Assembly: GCA_963930655.1 (NCBI GenBank)
Contig: OZ005600.1
Coordinates: forward strand, 2,917,501-2,981,500
Origin: Myrica gale
Lineage: Eukaryota > Streptophyta > Magnoliopsida > Fagales > Myricaceae
Length of the DNA: 64,000 nt
Reading direction: 5' to 3'
Positions 10,171 through 21,733 of the stretch are shown in pieces. A program made the translations under genes and the position numbers. The notes below the pieces were generated by a model that was given only the letters and a program-made list of their open reading frames with translations, had not been told where the DNA came from and ran no database searches. Each line of letters starts with the position of its first letter. The first letter of the stretch is position 1.

Positions 10171-12653
10171 ATGGAGGAAGGGCCACGTGGTGAAGCTAAA
10201 GAACCGGTGGACTCTTATGTGGCTTTGGAAGAAGGCGACGAGTGTTGCGTTGCTGAGGATGCTGAAGCTCCAATGGTATTGGATGATGCAAAGGAGGATT
10301 ACGTGAATTTTGAAAATTCTCAGAGTTTAGTGGGTGGGGTTGCGGAGCCCATGGCGGGGATGGAGTTTCCTTCAGAAGATGATGCGAGGAACTTCTACAA
10401 TGCTTATGCTAAACAAACAGGTTTTAGTATTCGTGTGAACTCATATTATCGTTCAAAGAAAGATAACTCGATTATATCTCGTGAGTTTTGTTGTTCTAAA
10501 GAAGGGTTCCGTAGAGAGAGGCGTGCTAAAAAGATAGATTTGGGTGATGCAACAAAAAGGAGGCGTGCTAGACCTATCACAAGGGAAGGTTGCAAAGCAT
10601 TGATGACTGTAAGAAGACGAGATGATGGGAAATGGTTTGTAGCGAAACTAGAGAAAACCCATAACCATGAGCTAGTGACTCCAGCTATGCGGCATTTTCT
10701 TAGGTCGCATAAGCAGGCGTGTGATCCCAGTAAAAGTTCAAGTAATTCTTTTGGTTCTCCCGGAGTGGGTTTAGATAGTCCTGTGAATGTCTTGGCTGAA
10801 GATTCCAACAGTTTTGGCCAAATGGTATTTGCCGCGCAGAATAGTGTCAATTACATTGGAAAGGGAAGGTTAAGCACTTTTGGGATAGATGCACAAAGTC
10901 TGCTTGGCTTTTTTAAGGTCATGCAGGCTAGCGATCCTGCATTTTATTATGCAATACAGGTTGATGAAGAAGATCGGCTAAGTAGCGTTTTCTGGGTTGA
11001 CACGAGATCAAGAATTGCTTATAATTCCTTCTCTGATGTTGTAGCCTTTGATACTACTTATCAAGCAAATCAATATCAAATGCCATTTGCACCTTTTACC
11101 GGAGTGAATCATCATAAGCAGTCAGTGCTGTTTGGATGTGCATTGCTTGCAGATGAGACTGAATCCACATTCATTTGGCTTTTTACAACTTGGCTGGAGG
11201 CAATGTCTGGCCAGCAACCTGGCTTAATTATAACAGACTATGATTCAGCTATACGTAGGGCAGTAGAACAGGTTTTCTCCCAGTCAAAGCACCGGTATTG
11301 CAAGTGGCATATTGCGAGCAAAATGCCTAGGGAGATGGGACATACATATAGCTCACTACCAAGAACATTTCAAGTAGAATTTGATAGGTGCGTCAACAGG
11401 AGTGAGACACCTGAGGAATTTGAATCTGCTTGGCCAATGCTTCTTGATAAGTACAATCTTAGAGGAAATGAGTGGCTTGAATCACTTTATATTGACCGCA
11501 AATTGTGGGTGCCAACATATGTAAGAGACACGTTCTTTGCAGGGATGTATGCTACCCAGCGAAGTACATGTGTGAGCTCACTTTTTGATGGCTATGTGAA
11601 TGCAAGAACTACCTTACAAGATTTCGCAGAGCAATATGAGAAGGCCTTAGATGATCGATATGAGAAAGAAGCAAGGGCAGAGTTTGAGACGTTTTATACT
11701 AAATCCATTCTAAAGACACCGCTTCCCATGGAAAAGCAAGCAGCAGACATTTACACAAGAAAAATATTTACTGTATTTCAGGATGAAGTATTTGAATCTC
11801 TCGCACTTGCTGTGAAATTCAGTGGAGAGGATGCAGGAACCAATACATACGAGGTAGCCAGATTTGATGAAGAACAAAAAGTTCACTTTGTTTGTATTAA
11901 TATAGCTGAGCACGTAGCTAGTTGTAGTTGCAAGATGTTTGAGTTTGAAGGGATCCTTTGCCGTCATGTGCTTGGAGTTTTTAAAGCAAAGAATGTCTTT
12001 ATGCTTCCACAGCATTATATCTTGAAAAGATGGACAAGAAATGCCAAGGATGAGGACACTCTCGTTGCTCAGGCGAGTGGTGAGACACGAGGTAATTCTC
12101 AGAAAAGCAAGAACTTGCAGTACAATATTTTGTATCAGGAAGCCATTAAATGTGCAGATGAAGGGATGGCATGTGACCACTGTTTTAAAGTGGCATTGGA
12201 TGCCTTAAGAGAGGCCAGGATCAAAATTGTTGATGCAAAGAAAAATGCCATCAAGGTAACTAAAGTGGAAACCATGGCCAGCACAAGTTATCAAGGTGAG
12301 AACACCACAATTGCCAGTCAGGTTGACAGTTCATCAGCACTGCTAACTTCCCCTGAACACCAGAAAATGAAAACAGGAGAATCGTTAAGGGAAAATAATG
12401 TAGTAGCATCAGAGCAATCATCAAACGTAGTTACGCTATGCACTAATTGTAAGGGCCCTGACCATGACAGTAATACTTGCTTGTGGTTGAAGGAGTCATG
12501 CCAGCTTACCTCCATGGTAAGATTATTTCATTCAAATGGATGTCACTTAATGGTAAGTATCTATATCTTTCTCCAATCATGTACAGACTTGTTTCTCTTT
12601 TGTAGGACGATCAAAATCAGAAAATTGCCTATACGACAATCCGTCCAGAATAG
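10171..12653 (+). CDS. FAR1-related sequence (FRS) transcription factor
   Basis: Nuclear transcription factor derived from a Mutator-type transposase. An N-terminal FAR1 zinc-binding domain at about residues 64-180 (CCSKEGFR, ITREGCKALM, THNHELV) is followed by a MULE transposase-like core at about 285-390 (FDTTYQANQYQMPF, IITDYDSAIRRAV, KHRYCKWHI). A SWIM zinc finger follows at about 580-615 (CSCKMFEFEGILCRHVLGVF), and the C-terminus has a CCHC-like TLCTNCKGPDHDSNTC. The first coding exon is 10171-12516. I place a short 89-bp intron at 12517-12605 (ATG/GTAAGA ... TTTTGTAG) and the last exon at 12606-12653, giving 797 residues. Reading through without splicing would give 844 residues with an unconserved tail. 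The family regulates light, starch and growth responses; which member this is cannot be settled here. Confidence 0.92.
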
Positions 12654-14357
12654 GAGTCAGCATTCCTCCGAACTCGAATATTTAGGTATTGTCCATAGTT
12701 ATTGAACATGTCAGCCTCCTTTTCTTTCACAGTGTTAACTAAGGCTATTATACGAATGTGAATTTTGTAGCTTCGTCGGTTTTGATTGTGTTCTTTCTCC
12801 GAATTTGAAACGTTCAACGTTTTGTCTTCTGCCCCTGCAGTATGGGGCTTTGCATAAAAAGATAACTAGAAGGTTAACTGTGTTATTCCTTTGCCCTTGC
12901 AAATTGTGGAAGGCTATTTGAATCTATTCTTAAACCAATGTGCATCTGAGGTGCAGAGTCCGGCCATCGTGGTCGCATTTCTTTTAGTTCTTTTTTGCCT
13001 GGTTTTCAGCAATTACCTTCTTTTGTCCCTCGTGGTTTGGTCAGGTTGTGTCTTTTTATGTTCATCCTTTTGATAGACCCCCACCCCCACCCTTTTTCCA
13101 CTTGTCTTTGGCAACATACAGCAACATGGTTCCCAGCTCTGCTGTCATAATGGTAATTTGGTACTTTACTTGCTTGCTGGTTAAAATTCTGCTGACTCCT
13201 CATATTTACTTGTCTGTTTTAGTAGCCAAGTGATTGAGGAACGAACTCTCTAGGCTTTTGCTATTGTCATCTGATGAACCATACATGTTAATGCTGTTCT
13301 ATGGCATGATAATACTTTTTGCGTGGTTAAGGATAAATTTCTGATTTTACTAGGGTCCTTGAATTTGCTATTTCTTCTCGAGCTTGTTAACTTCGCCATA
13401 AAAGCCCAAATACATACGAAATCATTCTAATCTCTTTATGTATCCCTCATTCCGAAGTTGAGGTATTGTCTTCAAGCATCTCATCTCTCTGAAGCATTTT
13501 GTACAATATTGAAGTTCCCTAAGAGTCCCGAAATTTCCTCAAGACTCTGCTTGCTTTGGAGTCAGCTCCTTGCTCTTAGCTCTCGGGCATATCTTTATCT
13601 TTTCAAATTTTAAAAGACTCTTTAATCTCTTTATCACTCTCACCGAACTTATCTAAAGATAGAAAAATACAAATAAATTTAAATTTAAATTTCACAGGAA
13701 ATTTTACCTAACACTCAAACACTGACACAAGTTCGAAAAGTCTTACTCCTGTAGCGTTTTTCTTTTGGTCTTGAGTCAGTTACCTCGTCTGTCCTCCTCA
13801 CCTCTCTCAAAGACCAATTTCTCCACAAGTTTTGGAAATCCGTCCGTGGAAAGTTTGTGGAGGTTGAATTTATGGGGAACAAGTGATGAAGAGATCGATA
13901 TTTGAAGAAACTGGCTGGATAATAAGGAAGACTTGAAATGGGGCGTTAATATCTCAGTCGTTGTCGGCTCTCTCAATGTCTAAATGTCACCCATCATTGA
14001 CTTCAAGAAATCGTAATAACTATCTTTAATCCCTTTACATCCATACAACTGCTACAAACACTTACCTCCTTCCAAAGGCAAAATCATTCCAAATAATGTG
14101 AATTTGAATGTGATGAATCAGACAATCAGAAACATCCAAAATTTCAGGCGCAGGTCGCAAGTTACATGGACCAACATCAAAAGTCAAAACCCAATTCGAG
14201 AGTGGCGAGTAAAGGCTACAAATGCACCAGAAGCAAACCCTAATTACATACACCTCCTTCGCAATGGGTTCTTGATCAGGCTAAACTAACAAATTCGAAG
14301 AACAGAGTGGAAGACAGAAGCCAAATGAGCATATAGATGGTCTTTTTATGTCACAAT
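12654..14357. other. Intergenic region between convergent FRS and BAG8-like genes
   Basis: No gene is recognised. It contains the 3' flank and probable 3' UTR of the FRS gene and, at the far side, the 3' flank of the BAG8-like gene. The sequence is AT-rich with pyrimidine tracts and no clear repeat borders. Confidence 0.5.
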
Positions 14358-15880
14358 CTACAGGGACTTCCTATTTTTCATCAAAGCAGCTTTAGACTCC
14401 ATCTTCAAAGGCAAAGGAGCAGAGAATACATAATCCCCATTTCCACCCTGAACATGCCCTCTAATTTTATAATTACCTTCACTTCTCAATATCCTTCCAC
14501 AATTTCTTTCCCCATCACTGCTCTGCGGTGATGCTCCATTCTCCAAGTGTGCCTCCTCATCATCCCGGGTGCCCTGGGGAAAACCCTTAACTTCTTCAAG
14601 TTCGGTGTTAAGATTTTCCACTAGCACTGCCTGATCATCACTGGAAACATTCTCATCCGAACAATTACCATCCCCACTTGAAACTGGCTCGCTGGTGTTG
14701 CCAAAAACCCTGTACACATTCCCATCTTCTGCAAAAGTAACGCTTTTCTTCACCCTAGATTGAACCCCATTCCTTTTCACTAAAGCCCCAGTTCTAATTT
14801 GCCCATTTTTTCCATCAAGGACATCTCTAGGAGGGTTTTCCTCATCATCGTCACTCACTTGCTGTAACCCCTCAAGCTCCACATCTTCCTCATCATTTTG
14901 AGAAATCCTAGAAAAACCACTAATCCTTTCAGGTCTGGCCTTCAATTGCTCTATCATTTCCCTTTGGGCAGTCAAACTTGTACTCTTGGTGTTCAAGACC
15001 CCAGATTTGTTACCATTAGGACGACCAACAGTTGCACTCTTAACTGTTTTAAAGGAAAGCCCGTACCTTTTCGCAACCATCCCATCTACGAACTCCAAGA
15101 ACCGCACAATATCTCTGCTAATCGATTTCTTCCCATCCCTAATCAATGGATCCCCACTCTGAAAGCAAAACCCACATAAGTACAAATCTGGTTCGGAACC
15201 AAATATAGGGAAAAAAACGCGAGGAAAGTTTGAACTAAAAAACAAATGTCCATGAATGATTTACCAGGATAGAGTCGAGCTGGAGAAGCAAACCCACGGC
15301 TTTGTGGGAAATAGCGTCAAAATCAACGTGGGTCTGTCTGACTGGAAAGTGAGGATTTGAGAAAGCTGAAAGTGGACTTGATGACAGCGAGGTCTTTGAG
15401 CTGCCTAAGGGTTCTTGATCTGCGTACAAGGAAGGCACGGAAATGGGTTTGTATAACCCGAGCGGCCAAGTCTCTGAGAGAGTACGGAGGACACGAATAT
15501 GGAGATGGAGCAGAAGAAGCAGGGGAAAACTGGAGGAGAGAGGACTCTAGGGCATCGATGCGGCGAAGCAGAGAGGAGAGAAGAGAATTGGTCTCAGGGG
15601 TTTCTTGGAAGCGTGGGTTTTGAGATCGTCGTTGATGATGTTGGTACAGGTTTTGAGGGTGTAGATTGTGGGTTTTGAGTTTCGGCGATTGGGAATGTGG
15701 ATCGTCATGATGGCTTGGTGGGGTGGATTGAAGAATGTGAGCAGCAAGGGCTTGGAGAAGTGGGTCTGGCAAAGGTGGGGAAAGATGAGGTGGGTTGCAG
15801 CCGCAACAAGAGTTGAAGCAGCAGGTGGCGGTCGTGGTGTTGGTTGTGGGAGGGCGACTTCGGTGGTGGTGACAGGCCAT
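14358..15880 (-). CDS. BAG8: BAG8-like chaperone regulator, apparent frameshift in exon 1
   Basis: Plant BAG-family co-chaperone; BAG proteins bind Hsp70. Exon 1 runs from 15880 (second in-frame ATG, MACHHH; an upstream ATG lies at 15901) to 15265, and exon 2 is 15158-14358. Exon 1 encodes a His/Pro-rich N-terminus, then an IQ-type helix (AARVIQTHFRAFLVRRS) and RQLKDLAVIKSTF leading into the BAG domain, which continues in VDFDAISHKAVGLLLQLDSI and, across the intron, in SISRDIVRFLEF. Exon 2 ends in a long acidic tail. The reading frame breaks at 15333-15340, where a 4-base unit is duplicated (CAGACAGA on the coding strand). As written the protein stops after TDPR, before the BAG core. With one unit the gene would be about 470 residues. 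It is either a young null allele or a sequencing error. Arabidopsis BAG8 is annotated as chloroplastic. Confidence 0.8.
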
Positions 15881-16114
15881 TTTGGCGGCGAGTTTCGACA
15901 CAGATTCTGTGCGGTTTGAGGGTTTTGATGCGTTGTGGCTTTCTACCGATGAAACTGGTAAAAGCTGAAGGATAAACTCATTTGGATTATCTGGCGATAA
16001 AAGCTGATGTCATCGGTCATGTTTATAAATTTTTAATAAATACGTATTTTGCAGGGTTTTTTTTTCAGATTCATTTGCTAATCATTCCAGTATTTTGAGA
16101 TTCGTGGGGGTGTT

Positions 16115-16240
16115 TGGTTTGTTCTCTCTTCTATCAAATCATTACTTTTCATTATAAAAAATATAAAAAAACTATTTCTCTTCACTTTTTCACTAAACTC
16201 AATACTTAAAATTTTAAGTCACAACCCCACCCTAAACTGA
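16115..16240. repeat. Dispersed repeat, family B, reverse copy
   Basis: Reverse-oriented copy of the 3035-3160 repeat (CTCTTCACTTTTTCACTAAACTCAATACTTAAAATTTTAA region). It lies next to a reverse copy of family A, the same neighbour pairing as at 2.6-3.2 kb. Confidence 0.45.
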
Positions 16241-16284
16241 TATCAATAGTGTGAGTCCTGGGCGGAACCTTATGCTCTCAACAT

Positions 16285-16525
16285 TTCAAAATTCAAACAC
16301 AAAAATCAATACATTTTACACAATCTCCAACAATTTTTTAATTTTTTATTAAACATAAATTCTCTCTCTATACTTTTTCACACAACTCCAATACTTTTTA
16401 ATTAAACAATTACATCAAATTATTTCTCTCTCCATTTTACACAAACACCAATAAAATAATATTCAACATAAAAATTCACTAACTTCTCTAAAATCTTACC
16501 TTTTTTCTCAAAACGAAAGTAACCA
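16285..16525. mobile_element. MITE family A, truncated reverse copy
   Basis: Reverse complement of much of the 2579-2885 element. Shared landmarks include CAAAATTCAAACACAAAAATC, TTTACACAATCTCCAACAA and TTTCTCAAAACGAAAG. The terminal ~50 bp on the left side are missing. Confidence 0.6.
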
Positions 16526-16539
16526 TACTTTTATGAGGT

Positions 16540-17290
16540 AAAATTGTCTCGGTTCGGTTGCACAAGGGCCTGGTCCAAAAAGAGAATGTTATCTCGATCC
16601 ATATCACTCCTGGGAAGCTTTGTAGTTTGGATTGGGAAAAGATGTCGCATCACTTGGACTGTTCTTGGCCCGCTCACTAGCCCATCAGGCCCAATCATTA
16701 GGAAGAGTGAACCGCTTGTTAGAAGAGCGGTTCCCTTCTTAATGGCACGTCCCATCCGATGCTGAGGAGTGTAAGCGATGCGACCATCATCGGCCCACTG
16801 ACAAAGGGTCCAGAAAGAAAGTAAGATTTGGGCTTCCCTTGCGGAATAAAGAGAAAAAAAGTACAGGAATCGCACTCAACCGCCAACTTCCCTACGCATT
16901 CCCTCCTAAGGTGGAAGGAGGTCATTGGATCTTAGCAAAAAGAAGCAGAGACTATGCGGGTTGGCCCGTCAACCACCTAACCGTCACTCCCACGGACAAC
17001 AGGCCCAAAGGGAAGGAGGTAAGTGCCGGTCTATGCTTCTTGACAGTTGACACTTTCAGTGCTTGGAGAAAGATAGAAGAAAAAGGACTATTCATATGTT
17101 GCTTAGGAAAAAAAAAAAGAAGAAGAAGAAAAAGCACTAACTTTGAACGTCGGAGGCCGATCCCAAGGGGGAAACTCCCTCTTCGCTATTTATTTTCTTT
17201 GCAGGTGCCGAACTCCAAATTGAGCCCAGCTCAACTTTGGCTTGGATCTTAGCCCCGAGCAGTCCAGTTAGGATACTGTGGTGGGCCAAA
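16540..17290. repeat. Possible solo LTR or LTR remnant (Ty3/gypsy-like)
   Basis: GC-richer block unlike its surroundings. Near its right end it has a GAACGTCGGAGGCCGATCCC motif, then TTTCTTTGCAGGTGCCG and CCCCGAGCAGTCC, wording typical of the U5 end of plant gypsy LTRs. An 8-bp hairpin (GAACCGCT ... AGCGGTTC) lies near 16710-16735. No target duplication, primer binding site or pol domain was found, so this remains tentative. Open frames on both strands match nothing I recognise. Confidence 0.3.
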
Positions 17291-18350
17291 TTTTGTTGGC
17301 TTCATCAATATTCACGTGCGGCTAAGATTCTCATGACTTTACACTGGATTGGGCTCTATAGTCGTGAATTTCAATATTCCAGGCATTAGAAGCTACATAC
17401 CCATCGAGATCTTCTAGATGAGTAATAGTAAATTGTGTACTAAATTGATACTTTTTCTATTGATATTGATAGAGATCTTCTATGATCCAATTTGAGAAGA
17501 CATACATCAAGTATTTAATGTTGTAAAATTCACACTACTACTTAATCAATACATATAATATTAAATGGTAAGATCCATATAATTATTTCTCTCCGATTTG
17601 GACTATATAATTTCGACAGATAATAGCCTGATTTGTTATTTATATTCTTCATTGATATTTAAATATCTCAACTTGAATATAAAAAGTAATTTTCATTGAA
17701 CAACATTTAAAAATATAGGTCTTACATGTTGTGTCAATTAGATAATGAAGTGTAATGTCAGTTGGAGAAACAAAAAATAAGAATGTTTCTTAATTTTTTA
17801 ATTAAACGTTTGACTTCGAGACACGCAAAGCGGGAGAGACGTTGACAAATATGTGATGTTTGCATAAACTAGCTAAGAATTCCAGCACATCCAAACAAGA
17901 CTTAAATTGAGACTTAAGTCTAAAAAATCCGAATTCAATCCCGGTTCCAAATAAAGCCTCGGTGTTTGTATGAAAAATTTTTAGATTTTGAATATTAATT
18001 TTACTATTTGTATTGAATATATTTTATCTATATTACTTTTGCAAACGGTCTTTCGTGTTGTTCGGCGACCGTTCACCCCGTAGCATCCACGGTAGGTCTG
18101 TATGACATAGATGCGTTTTATTCATGCCCCCCAATATTATCACCTCCAATCCAGTTAAAATTGCTACACGTGGACGGTCCGCAAATTTCACCGAAGCCAT
18201 GAAATTTAAGCATATGCGATACTGAGATGCTTTGACGTGGACGGTGGATATGAAGTTTCTGCATCGACCTACCAAACAAACAAACAGCCCACGCCTGATC
18301 TCGAAGTCAGTCGTCGAGTATACGGGGAAATCTTCTTTGGAAACAGTGGT
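17291..18350. other. AT-rich intergenic stretch
   Basis: No gene or repeat with clear borders is visible. A short open frame at 18033-18275 (-) has no recognisable similarity. Confidence 0.45.
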
Positions 18351-18731
18351 GTGTTCAAAATTTTAGGTTTATTATTAAAAAATTATTTACATACTTTTTT
18401 ATTATTATAATATTTATTAAAAAAAATTTCTTTCTTCATTTTTCTTCGACTCTTATAACATTTCTTTACTTTATAATATTTCCGAAATCTCAATACCCAA
18501 AATTTTCACCTTCAAAAATACCAATTATATTGGGATGTTTGAGATGCAGAAAAAAAAATTGGGATGTTTGAGGGTGAAAATTTTGAGTATTGGTGTTTGT
18601 AAAATATTATAAAGTAAAGATATGTTATGGGAGTTGGTGAAAATGTGAAGAGAAATTTTTTAATAAATATTATAATAATAAAAAATTATGTGATGAATTT
18701 TTTATTATTAAACCTAAATTTTTGGACCCAA
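18351..18731. mobile_element. Fold-back (long inverted repeat) MITE
   Basis: Two arms of about 165 bp, roughly 18353-18517 and 18560-18729, are near-perfect reverse complements. Matching landmarks: TTATTATTATAATATTTATTAAAAAA in the left arm and its complement in the right, ACTTTATAATATTT against AAATATTATAAAGT, and AGGTTTATTATT against the right-end AATAATAAACCT-like copy. The central loop carries a direct duplication of TTGGGATGTTTGAG. A transcript would fold into one long hairpin. Confidence 0.7.
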
Positions 18732-18978
18732 ATTATTGGGGCTCAAACAAGAATAAAACACATACAACACAAGGTTTCAACATCTGATACTAACCCAAGG
18801 GTTTGGTGTGCTGTTAAGGTTTCGGCTCAGGTTCTTATATGTCTCAAGTTTGAGCCCTAACATCTCCTTTATCGCCCTTATGGGGTCGGTCCAGGAGGTC
18901 GGAGTTTGTACTTCAGGGTTGGGCTAAAAGGGTCCAACTTTAGGGGATTTATTCGTCACAAAAAAACTGATAGTGGAC

Positions 18979-19760
18979 TAGGGTTGTTCAGTGCCACCGG
19001 AAAATTCCGGCGGTACCGGCTCCGGCACCGAGAACTCGGAGGACCGGGAAACTGTTGTAGATGCTGGTGCTGCATATTGGGGGAAACCCGGGGGTATTCC
19101 CGATTCCCGGGTTCCTAAGCATTGGGAATCCAGGGGACCAGGAACATGTTTTCCCCCTACGCACTTTCCCCCCCGGGCCCTGGGGGCCTAGCTAGTGGCC
19201 CTGACCCCCTGGATGCTCCCCCTTGCGCTTTCCCCACCACCCCGGCCCTGGGGCCTTGCCAGTGGCCCCCTGCGCGTTCCCTCCCCCGGGCCCTGGTTTA
19301 AATCCTAAATACGCTTCAATCTTAACATTTTTGCTTAAATATGGTTTCTAATAGTTTATCTTTGCTTAAATATGGTTTTTAATATTATAATATGCTTAAA
19401 TCTCTGCTTAAATATGATTTCTAATATTATAATATGCTTAAATCTTTGCTTAAATATGGTTTCTAATATTTTATCTTTGCTTAAATATGGTTTCTAATAT
19501 TCTAATTTGCTTAAATATGCTGAAATTTTTTGCTTAAATATGCTTAAATCATATTTTCATTTTTATCAATTAGTGTAGAGTTTATATTTTTTTATGTGCG
19601 TAATATGTTAAAAAAATTATTCAATATGAATGTAGAATTATCGAAAATCGCCACCGCTAATGGCTGATTTTTGTTCATAACAATGTAGGTGTATGTGATA
19701 TTTTTTTAAAATAAACGGCATACCCAAAATCGATACATACACCAGGGTTGAACAACCCTA
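18979..19760. mobile_element. Non-autonomous hAT element with perfect 8-bp TSD
   Basis: The element begins TAGGGTTGTTCA and ends TGAACAACCCTA, a perfect terminal inverted repeat. TAGTGGAC flanks it on both sides (18971-18978 and 19761-19768), the 8-bp target duplication of hAT transposons. The interior has a GC-rich left part (about 18995-19300) and an AT-rich tandem-repeat part. No transposase domain is seen. It sits about 260 bp upstream of the original PHS1 start codon, so it lies in that gene's promoter. Confidence 0.88.
19328..19560. repeat. Minisatellite inside the hAT element
   Basis: Tandem and interspersed copies of a roughly 28-32 bp unit built on TTTGCTTAAATATGGTTTCTAATATT, with shortened units near the right end. 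Confidence 0.8.
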
Positions 19761-20039
19761 TAGTGGACCACAGACAACTTGTGTCCGCCAACTTGGCGGT
19801 TGTACTGATTTCAAAATAGTTTCACCGTAGGAAATAAAAGCTTCTAAATTTAAATAATAGGCGGAGTGAATATTTGCTCGTGATTTTCTCATCTTCCAAC
19901 GGACCTTTTATTAGATTCGGAGCGAGGGGAGAATGAGACTGGGAAAAGGATAAGAAGTCAAGAGGGTCTCAGTATCAATGTCTGTGCCACTGAACTCTCA
20001 GTCTGTGATCTTAGCGAGAGCGCGATGGCAGCTTCGCAA

Positions 20040-20430
20040 GAGTTCGGTTAATGTGTGAAGCGGGACCGTATGAAGCGGTGTGGAGCTGCGGTCAGGATCT
20101 CCACACCGCTCATCCAACGGTCCCGCTTCATACACCGAATAAATGAAGCATTCACCGGTCCAGCCACCGAACTCCCCCCGGTCCAGCACTTCAACACCCA
20201 ACACCGAGAATTCCAAATTTGAAAATCAGACCCCCCTTCCCGAAAATCACCCAAGCCCTTCCCGAAAATCACCCAACCCCTTCCCTGTTCCAGCACCTTC
20301 TTCCTCCCCCAAACCCTTCTCTGTTCCAGCCTGTTCTTCATCAGACGGCCAACCCACCATCGCAGAAGACCCAACCCTGCTGTAAGAAGCCCAACCCTGC
20401 TGTAGGAGGTACTTTCCGTTTTTTTTATAT
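20040..20430. repeat. Left terminal inverted repeat of the Pack-MULE
   Basis: About 390 bp, reverse-complementary to 23727-24193 with internal length differences. A subterminal palindrome at about 20056-20137 pairs GAAGCGGGACCGT with ACGGTCCCGCTTC and GCGGTGTGGAG with CTCCACACCGC. Confidence 0.9.
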
Positions 20431-20612
20431 GAGCTGAAGTATAGACAACGAAATATTTGCTGGATAATGCGGGGAGAAAACGATCTAAAGGTGCAGACCT
20501 TCGTAGAAGACATTCATAGCTTTAATTTCTATAAGTATAAGAAAGATGCGTCTATGAGAGATAGGAACTTTTATAGACCTTTGGTAAAGTCTTCAGACAC
20601 AGAGATAGAGAT

Positions 20613-20644
<32 letters not shown>

Positions 20645-21250
20645 GGCAGGGGACAAAAAAGTTGGAGTTAGTAGCTAAATGTAGAGAGAGAGATTCCATA
20701 GTTGATAGCTTTTCATTCCTAATTATTCTTATTAGCTGATCGTGATATACTAGAATCTCTTAGCTGGTTACAGCGAAGCAAACTTTTTAGACGTGCCATT
20801 ACTAATTTCCTTAGTTACCATAGGAGATAACAACCATCAATTTTAACATTTGGTCTCACATGATTCTCACAGGAAAGGGTAGAAGCTGCTAGGAAGCCAG
20901 TAATGTACTGTTGGGGAGGCGAATTGCCTAAAGTGGGCGGATGTCGACCATGAGGCCAATGCTCATGCTGGCGAGGACGACTCCATAAATGGGCGATTTA
21001 AGAGCCTGGACGAGCTGTAAAAGAGCCAATGTTCATGCTGTTGAAGTGTCTTGTAATACATTATGTTGTTGTCGTGATACTTGTTTTGTTGTAATCAATA
21101 TACTGCTGTTGAAGTGTTTGTAATCAATATACATTATGCTGTTGTTGTGATACTTGTCTTGAGATAGCAACAAAATTCAGTTTGTGCCAATGGTTTGGTA
21201 TGTGTATCAGGAACGTTTCTACTTTTAAGCGTGCAATTGGTTGCTGTCGT

Positions 21251-21733
21251 GGCAGTGATAATTCAGATACAAATAGTGTCCTTGAGAATTCCTTGAGTGC
21301 GAAGGAGAAAATAATCTTGTAACTTAACCTGAAACTTCACACTATTGAAACAGCCTTGTCTAATGAGCGAGAAGAACGCATCAACGGGATGAAGAGATTG
21401 AATGCTCTGCTCAAATTAGAAGGTATCATTTTTCTGTTGCTCATTCAATGGTAAGATTGAATTATGTTTTGACATAACCATGAAGCATTTGTTCTCCATT
21501 AACCATTTCACTTCAATGAGAATTCTGCACCTAAGACTTGAAGGCTGCTGAAACTGATAATACAATCCCCTAATCTGATGTGTGTTTCATTAATGCTTGC
21601 TGTATCTCTGTTATTTATTTTGTCAAGTTCCTCGCTTCTGTCGGAAATATAACTTGGTATGAAGAAAAAGCTTCAGGCAAGGAAAACAGAGAAGTTGATT
21701 GATGATATGCGTAAAAAAGTGAAAATTTTGCAG
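21251..21733 (+). pseudogene. CASP: Captured fragment of plant Golgi CASP gene
   Basis: Two exon pieces within the Pack-MULE. 21251-21422 reads DTNSVLENSLSAKEKII, a stop at 21320-21322, then ETALSNEREERINGMKRLNALLKLE and a GT donor at 21423. 21659-21733 reads MKKKLQARKTEKLIDDMRKKVKILQ and ends in CAG/GTAGTC. The order and wording match the coiled-coil part of plant protein CASP (the Golgi CUX1-alternative product family). The in-frame stop shows it is not functional. Identity is from recalled family sequence. Confidence 0.8.

Noticed and set aside
10171-12653. A Mutator-type transposase gene, possibly the autonomous partner of the Pack-MULE
   Set aside because: The MULE-like core belongs to a FAR1-related host transcription factor with FAR1 and SWIM domains. 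There are no inverted ends or target duplications around it.
12606-12705. 844-residue FRS product ending at 12705
   Set aside because: It reads through a good GT-AG intron into non-conserved sequence. The spliced 797-residue form is preferred.
16531-16875. 114-codon minus-strand frame as a gene
   Set aside because: It lies within a likely LTR remnant and has no recognisable domain.
18991-19191. Gly/Pro-rich open frame in the GC-rich part of the hAT
   Set aside because: No transposase motif; treated as interior of a non-autonomous element.
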